Source: Diadema setosum | Lineage: Eukaryota > Echinodermata > Echinoidea > Diadematoida > Diadematidae | Length of the DNA stretch: 64,000 bases | NCBI GenBank assembly: GCA_033980235.1 | Contig: CM067062.1 | Coordinates: 13,935,664 to 13,999,663, forward strand | Reading direction: 5' to 3' | In this document: in pieces, positions 53,901 through 62,900 of the stretch | Position numbering within the stretch: position 1 is the first letter of the stretch | How the letters are laid out: the number at the start of each line of letters is the position of its first letter | The notes under the pieces: generated by a model | What the model was told of the DNA's origin: nothing | The model's input: the letters and a program-made list of their open reading frames with translations, nothing else | Database searches by the model: none | Program-made: the position numbers and the translations under genes

Positions 53901-56900
53901 CACATATTTGATGTGAGGTGTTGAATGCTCAAAAAGGGTGAGGCTTAATAATTGTGCAGTGTGTCTTTGTTAAACCGGTAACTATTTACTGTGACTGCAA
54001 TGTAAACAGATAATACTTTTGGTTGCTCACCTACGACATTCTTGTCTTCTCTTTTGTGAGGTTGTTTCCGTTGTTTTGGCATTCGCCCTTAAGAACATGA
54101 GAATCTTCCTTTTTTTTTTTAGTGATGCCATTTCAACAATTATGGTAACAAAGATCATGACCCAACTTCAGCATGAGTTTTGTGAAAGGGACATTTCTGA
54201 GAATGTTTCTGAAAACTGGAAACTGCTCTGAGGTATTTTGAGCTGGTTTTTACAATAAACTTAAATAGCTGATGAAAAGACTCCCTTTTCATTCAGTTTG
54301 ATTCAACAATCAGTTTTTCAGCAGAACATTAAAATGAAACTGTATGGGACTCACAGATGTGTCATTTTGTTGACAGACAAATCAGACGTGATGTGTTAAC
54401 TGCACAACCACACTATACAGGCTGTGATTTTGAAAGTCTGTTGGAAATTCTTGCTGTTCATGAAACATACTTTTCGGTAGTGAGAAAAAGCATCATCCTG
54501 TTATGTTTATTATGATGACACAGTGTAAAATTAGGGTAACTTCGATTGGAAATTTGAAGGGTTTCAAGAAGAGGACAAGTATACTGCATACTGTAAATCT
54601 TATCTTTTTTCAAAAATTTGTGTTTGGATATGTGTTAATGTGTACATATATTGTTGATTTATGATTTTTATTTTTGACCCAAAACAGAGATAAATCCCTG
54701 CAATGATTTACCTTGTCAGAATGGTGGGACTTGCACCAATCTGATTGAGACTTACACCTGCAGGTGTGGAGGCTCATTCATGGGCAGAAACTGTGAAATA
54801 GGTAAGAAATTTGTAACCTGAATAGCTGTAGTTACATCAAGGCACAATTCCTTCCTTCAGTTCAAATCAGTGTTGGTACTATTGAAACATGACTCCCAGT
54901 AAACATGCACATAGCTCTTGTGTTTGTGACTTATACGAAAGGAAATTTTTAGAGGGACAAATCATCACAATTTTATAACATGTTATTTGTAGCATTGAGT
55001 GATACATGATTTAAGCTACAGATCCACATAGATTGATAACATCAACTTCATTTCCCACAATAGTGTAATGTAACGGGTGGTGTTACATTTGGAATGTTAT
55101 TATGAAGCAGAAATGAAGGAGCTCAGGTACAGTTTTGGTACATTTCATCGATGCAAAGTGTTTATTCACAATCGTTCAGAAATATCATGATGAAGTTCAA
55201 TGACAAGTTAAATGACGAGTATGTACATCAGAGTAAAATATAGAAGTATCAAGATGCAGGAGAGAGAGCAATCTCAAGTAGAGGTTGACTCTCTGATGTC
55301 GAAATCATGATATTTCTGAACGATTGTGAATAAACACTTTGCATCGATGAAATGTACCAAAACTGTACCTGAGCTCCTTCATTTCTGCTTCATAATAACA
55401 TTCCAAATGTAACACCACCCGTTACATTACATGGTGGAGAACCCGGCTTAATTGGAATAATTCATCACAAAAACATTGAGGAGAATCAAGTTTCTTTCAC
55501 TTGACTGCTACGAGAACAATGAAACACTGCTGATCAACATCAGCTGCTGCTAAGCGAAACACCGTTACACAACAATAGAACCACAAATATGAACACAGTA
55601 GAATCACTAGCATGTATTCTAGTGTGCAGATTTCAACTGCCACATGACAGAAATAGAAGCTTGAAGAATGTTTCCATAAAAATTTTAAAAGAGCATGCTC
55701 TCACAATAACTTATCAAGGTCGAATTGAATAATGGTTTTGTTCTGGGAAAAGAAAAAAGATTTCTAAGTAAATAGTCATGTCTAAGTAAATAGTTATGTT
55801 TGCTAATATACTGCACACTACAATACAGTCTACAGTAAGCCACATATCGGGAATATCTGAAACTCTTATGCTTTCATATTGTCTTGTTACCTATTGTTGT
55901 ATACCTACCAGTGGTAGTTTGCTTTTATATAATTGGTATCAAAAATAAATCTTTACCTCTGCGATTTTTTCTTTGAAATTAATAAGTTATCATTAAGGCT
56001 TTCCTCTTGTAAAATCTTAAGAAAATCCAGCATAACTTAAACAAATATGGTAAACAAGCTCTAAACAAACAAACAAGCTAGAAGAAATAACTTCTATTAT
56101 TTGTCCTATACCAGTGCACATTGACAAGTTCATATTGGAAGTAGTATTGTATAATTCTGCAATCTAGATTAGCAACTTGAAAGGCAAGTGTAAGGCAATG
56201 TCTGCTATGCTACAATGTGTTCTGAGATGATTGATTCCTTCTATGAAATCCACCTCAAGTTCTCAACCTTGGCATATGTTTGGTAAACCTGTCATGCAGA
56301 GTACGCCATTTGCTATGCTGCTGGCGATCCTCACTACACGACGTTTGATGGCCTCAAGCATGACTTTCAGGGAGACTGTTCGTACGTCTTCGCCAGGGAC
56401 TGCCTACAGACTGACCCTACCTTCAGTGTGGTTGTATCGAACAGGAAACGCTCCCCAACAGCAGCAGTGTCCTTTACCTATGATGTCACAGTTACTCTCA
56501 ACCAATCGGTGAGCATCGATATTCTTCTTCAGTCAGTTGAAAAAATAAGACTGTAATGGGCACAAAGACAAGATAATTTCTCACCTTGATGAAAGAAACT
56601 TAATAGTGGTGTAGTTTATGTAGATCCCTTGAATTTATGAAGGGGTTTGACCTGACGTATGTCTGCTGTGCAAGCTAGTCATAACGAAGAACTGTGCAAC
56701 CAACTCATTTTGGACCAAGTGTAGTGAATAAATAAAAGAGAGTGTATTTAGGAATTCATTTTAAAGAAAATCATGAATGCACGATAAGTAGGTATGGTTA
56801 GAGGTGATAAGCAATGATGAAGAAGCAATTTAGAATTGATGGAAAGTAAAATGAAGAGTTAAGATTTTGGAAATTATGCCTCAGCTCTTCTATTTCAAGA

Positions 56901-59900
56901 AGAAAGTAATCGAGGAATGAATCTAAACTAAAAGACAGATGGAACAACAATCAGTGATAAATACAAACTACAAAAAGTTAAAATGCTACAAAGTAATTCT
57001 AGAGCTCTTAATGATTTGCCTAATTTGTCACAAATGTGATGCACAGGTGATCTACCTCGGCCCAAGTCGAGCTGTTACTCTGGATGGCGTGGTGGTGGAC
57101 CTCCCAACTGAGCGGAGCGGTGTCAGGATTTCACTAAGTGGTATCTATGTGGTGAGTTATTATGTACATATACTAATTACTTTACCATTGACATGAGAAC
57201 ACATTAAATGCAACAACAGTGTGTAATGATTATAGAGATAAGAGCAACAGATGTCATGTTGTGAGCAAAATGAAGCAATTGCTGGAGTCCCTTGATTTCT
57301 CAGTGAGTGTATGACTAGTGCATGCAAAAGTGTGTGTGTTTGTTTGTTTGTTTTTTAATTCCCATTGCTATCATCAGAGAAAATTATAATCTCATGCATA
57401 TTTTGCAATGTTTGACCCTGAAACTTGCCTTCATATTTTCCTGTAATTGCTGTATGCAGATTGTTTCGTTGGTGCTTGTTTGGACAAAAATTAATTCAGG
57501 TCACTTTGAGCAAGACCAGTTAACCAGTTGAGGACTAGTCCCAAGTATGCTCAGGCAAGTGTCTATGGGATATGTGTGTTGTAGCAAAATCAGCCCGTCC
57601 CCAATGGGTTAATTGGTCTCATGCAGTCCATATCATGCTTGCTTATGATTATCTTTTCGTACCCAATAGCAAGTGGTTGCTGATATTGGTCTGTATGTTC
57701 GTTGGGACGGCGACAGTAGAGTAGAGGTCAAGGTCACGGCTGACTACAAGAACCAGACATGCGGTCTCTGTGGAAACTACAACGGCATTGGGACACAGGA
57801 AGATGAGTTCATCACACCTGCGGGAAATTCTGTGAGTGGAACTTTCAGGGATATAATTGTAGATGTGAACTTGTGGATATTTTACGGATAAATATGCTGT
57901 AGATAGATAGATACAGCTGTAGATATATAAATAGATAGATAGATAAATAGATAGATAGATGGATGGATGAATGAATGGATGGATGGATGGATGGATGAAT
58001 GGATGGATAGATAGTTAGAAAGATATGATTTCAGATATTCATCAGTCTCATTGTATCAGTATGATAGTAGTTTACATGGGATTCTATCTGGAGAGTTGTA
58101 CGCAAGTGCCTGAAGATCTAGCAAACACTTTCTTCCAGGTGTCCAATGAAGCAGCATTTGGTAATAGCTGGGAGGCATACAACGACCCGGCCTGCCAGCC
58201 GCAGGGGGATGAGGTCAACCCGTGTCTCTCCGCCAGTGAGGATGTGGTCCTAGAAGCCCAGAGGAAATGTGGTCTGATCATGGAGGAGCCAGGTATTGTT
58301 CAGGTCCTTGTATACTGCTGTTGAAGCCTGCATATCGCTTTCAATATCACAAGAAAGAAGAAACCCAGAACATAACAAAACAAATAGCTACAGATGGATC
58401 CATGGGTTGTTGTAATTGAAAATCACTGTGTTGATTGAACTTAAGGTCACATAACATGGTTTTTGCTTGTACGTGTATTCATTTTGGTCCGTGGAGTTGA
58501 ACATGAAGAATGTTATGCATCTTTTGTTGTTGGTTCCATATAAAGCATATATCTATATGTCTGATTTTAAGTTATTGTGATATTAGGTTTATACTTGCAA
58601 TAATCATTTTCCCCTAGTGATTATTTTTAAGTGTCCAGCACATATTGCTCGCAGACTGATAAATTTGAACAGAAGTGTTTTATGCATCAGATGCAAAAAT
58701 AACGGCTCTTTTTTTGAAATGGTGTGTTTGTTTCATGCAAAAATATATATCAATTCTGATATATGAACAATATTCACAATTCAACCGTGATATTTCATAA
58801 GAGTCAGTGAGTTTTGATCAGCAAAGGGATCCGTGATACCTGATGATGTACAGCTGTACATATGTAATATCGTAACTGTGTATCTTGCCATCTTGTCTCT
58901 GGTTTTCATGTTTCTCAAGTTGTGTGGTAATTTGCTTTGTTTTCATTGATTTCATCATGATCAAGGTCCTTTTATGGACTGCTTTGCTGAGCTGGATCCA
59001 AACCCATTCTTTAGGGACTGCGTCTATGATGCCTGTGCTACTGATGTAGATGATGCCCTTTGCAGTGCCATGGCTTCCTATGATCAGGCCTGCAGGTACT
59101 TCTACGTTGATATGCCGTCATGGAGGAATGCGACCCTGTGCCGTAAGTATCAGGAGACCAAGACCCCTTTTTATATATAAACTCACTATCAATAACATGT
59201 TACGATAGCTGTTGTAATCTGCTGAAATCATTGCATCTGATTAGCTGAGAGCAAATTTGTGGTATAGAAATGTGGCAGTTATTACTGATAACAAGTTTTA
59301 TTTAACGGAACCCAGATTGAGTTCTTCCTGTTCGGGAAATGTTGGCACTCACACCTCTTATGCAGATGAACAGATATAAGCTTGATAATTTGTAACCCAC
59401 ATAAATATTTCATTAGAGTCATGTCTCTAACACACAGGCAAAACATATGAACAGATAGGCCTACACACTCCAAAAAGCATAATCCACACAACCATAATAG
59501 ATTCACACACTTGATGTACATTTTACTTTGCATCCGCATCAGTTATGCACAGTGCCATTTCAGTCATAAGTAGATTATATTTCTTTTAAGTTACAATGTG
59601 TTATGGCCATTGATATGAAATATGTGTCTTTTAAACCCAACGATTTTGTGATGAGAGCTGGAAGGGTATGAATGGGCGGAGCTCAACTTATTTTCTCACA
59701 CAACATAGCACTGCCATGCCAGATGAACAGCACATACAGCAGCTGCACCTCAGCCTGTCCAGCTACCTGCTGGGACTACCGGGATGCAGACAGGACATGT
59801 GATGACCTGTGTGTGGAGGGCTGCTCTTGTGACGAGGGATTTGTTCTGGAGGGACTGGACTGTGTACCAGAGAGCCAGTGTGGCTGTGTTGCAGATGGTT

Positions 59901-62900
59901 TCTACCTACCAGTGAGTAGAGCAAACTTCCACCGTTGTGTTTCAGTGAAAAACAAACCCATGGTCTAATGTAATCATTATCTCTGATGTAGAATTTCTGA
60001 AATTTCTTTATAAAATGACTGTATTCTAAACATAAGCAGAACTCCTAACCATTCTGAATTTGGAGGAAAGAATCTGAATTTGACCATTCCCATCTCGTTT
60101 TAATAGGATTTTCCTATTTTTCTTGATAATTTTATTACACATTCCTACGAGAACTCCTCTTTCTTTCCTACTTTTGTGCCAAATCATCCCTATTTTTCAT
60201 TCAGAAAGGTTAGGAGGGCTGCATAGGAGAGATACACACCCAAGTGACTGACATACCAGTGTATTCTAGATGACGTTTGAATGTTGTATTGTTACATGCT
60301 GTATGTGCCTGAGAAATTGAAAAGACATTGACACTAGTGTTGGTGTGATACAGAATCTGTTGTTCTTAAGATTAGCAAAACTCATATGTAATTGGTATAA
60401 TCAGGGACTGTCTCCTGAGCTCAAGGATGATGTAGACAAAGCTGCTTGATGTCAGCAAGAAGGAGTCTACCAGTATCTAAAATAGATTAAGCTCTTGGTA
60501 GCAAAGATTAGTTAATAACGAGTATTATTTGTTATTAGACCTGACATCTTTCACCCTAGAATCTAAGCCGTTGCATTAAGTTTTGAAGCACTAATATCTC
60601 TTGATACACAAATTAAGGTGGGAAGCCTTCTACTGACTCCAGACTGCAGCCAGTACTGTGAATGCAACCAGGGTGGAAATCTCAACTGTACTGAGGTGGC
60701 CTGTGACCCTAACGCTCAGTGTGATGTTGTTGACGGGGAGACAAGATGTGTCTGCAATCCTGGCTATGACACAGTTGGTTTTGGATTCACCTGTTTAGGT
60801 AACTTTGACTTGTAGAATGCACAACATGATATGCTGAGGTCTAGCTGGTATTTGTGAGAAGAGCAATATTTCATAAGTATATAGGTATTCACTTTGCAAA
60901 CTTTGTGTGTAGATCAAGTCCCACTTGTTCTCCATTTTTGAAGTGATGAACTCAACTTGTCAACTTGTTCAAAATTCATTTACTATGCAAAGGTAACAAA
61001 ATCTTTGAAATCATTGATTTGAATGAAAACATAGTGCTCCAGTAATTCATTAACTATATTTATGCCATATACTCACAACTGTAAAACCTTTGACATTTAG
61101 CTTCAGGAATGTGAGAACTTCAGATAATCTAGAAATGGAACATTAGGAGAGTACTGTATGCCATACAGTTACAAAACATGAAAAATATGAACAAGTTATC
61201 ATGGTCTTAGTTCTCCAACAATTCTTTAAGCACCCAGATAGTTTTGTAACATCATGAAAAGTCTTTCTTAGTTTCATTGTCATGCAAATTACCAATGTTG
61301 GCAGCATAGTTTGCTAGTAGTCATATTGTTCTGTTGCCATTGGTAAGTTTAAAGCGAATGAAGTAATATACTGTGTGTGAAGGTGGTTGCTTGGAACTAT
61401 CCCTATCTGCTCAAAGTAGTTTCCCTCAACAGCCTCAACTTTTTTTTTCAGAAATCTCTCCTGTATTACTCTCACCCTCACCTTCAATTCATGCAAGTTT
61501 TTACATCTGTATAGAAACTTGCATTGAAAAGCCACCAATTCAATAACCATATGGCAGTTTCATAGAAATTATGTCTGAGCAACGTTAACTGGGCTTTTTT
61601 TATGCCTCCGCCACGAAGTGGTGCCGGAGGCATTATGTTTTCGGGTTGTCCGTCCGTCCGTCCGTCCGTCCTTCCGTCCGTCCGTAATGAATTTTGTGGA
61701 CAAGGTAACTATCGAAACCTGTTGAGGTATCCTAATGAAACTTGGCATGTATGTGTATTAGGGGGTGAAGTTGTGCCTATCAACTTTTGGGTGCACATGC
61801 TCAAGGTCAAAGGTCAAAAGGTCAAGGTCAAATACATAAAATTTCACTATTTCCACCATATCTATTGAATGCCTGAAGATATTTTCTTGAAACTTAGTGT
61901 ATACATGTTTTACCTAATTAAGATTCTCTGGTGAAAGTTTGGGTCATGAGGTCAAAGGTCAAAGGTCAAAAGGTCAGGGTCAAATACATAAAATTTCACT
62001 ATTTCCACCATATCTATTGAATGCCTGAAGAGATTTTCTTGAAACTTAGTGTATACATGTATTACCCAATTAAGATTCTCTGGTGACAGTTTGGGTCATG
62101 AGGTCAAAGGTCAAAGGTCAAAAGGTCAAGTAATAATATTAAAACTTTTTTTTTTTCTCCGTACCTTGGAAAATTGTTCAAGGTATCTTCATGGAACATA
62201 GTATATACATGTAATGACTGGAAGTGATTATCTAGAGAATGTAGGGTTCATGAGGTCAAAGGTCAGGGGTCAAAGGTCAAGTGCAAGACTTCAAAATGTA
62301 CAGTATTACCCTCATATTTATGCAATGCCAGCAGGGTTATTTTTTTACACTTGGTGTATGTGTGTGTAACCTAATAGAAATTCTCTGGAAAGTTTTTTTT
62401 TTTCTCTTTTTGCCTCAAAGGTCAAAAGGTCAAAGATAAGTGAAAGTGTTGAACTAACTTTTTCCTCCATATCTCAGAAGTGGCTCAAGTTACCTTGAAA
62501 CTTAGTACATATTATGCATGTTCTACCTGAAAGTAATTATCTTATGAATTTTAGGGTCAAGGGCCAGATGAAAATGGTAACAATTTACTATTCAATTCAG
62601 AAATTAAACTTTTTCTCCACACCTGTACCTTGAAAATTACTCAATGCCTAAATGTATGAATGGGTCAAAGTCAAGTTAAAGTCCTTAAATCCCTAGATAC
62701 ATGCTCTCCTATTCATCCAATTAAACCTACGTCAAGGAAGGTGAACATTCAACACATTTGTGACAAACTTGTCATTCCAATATTTTGCCAATTTGTGAAA
62801 ATGTAATCACACAGTGTCCACATGTACTATCTAGACCTATTGGGAAAATCATGCATTATGGCGGAGGCATACCAGTCGCCAAAGCGACATTTCTAGTTAA

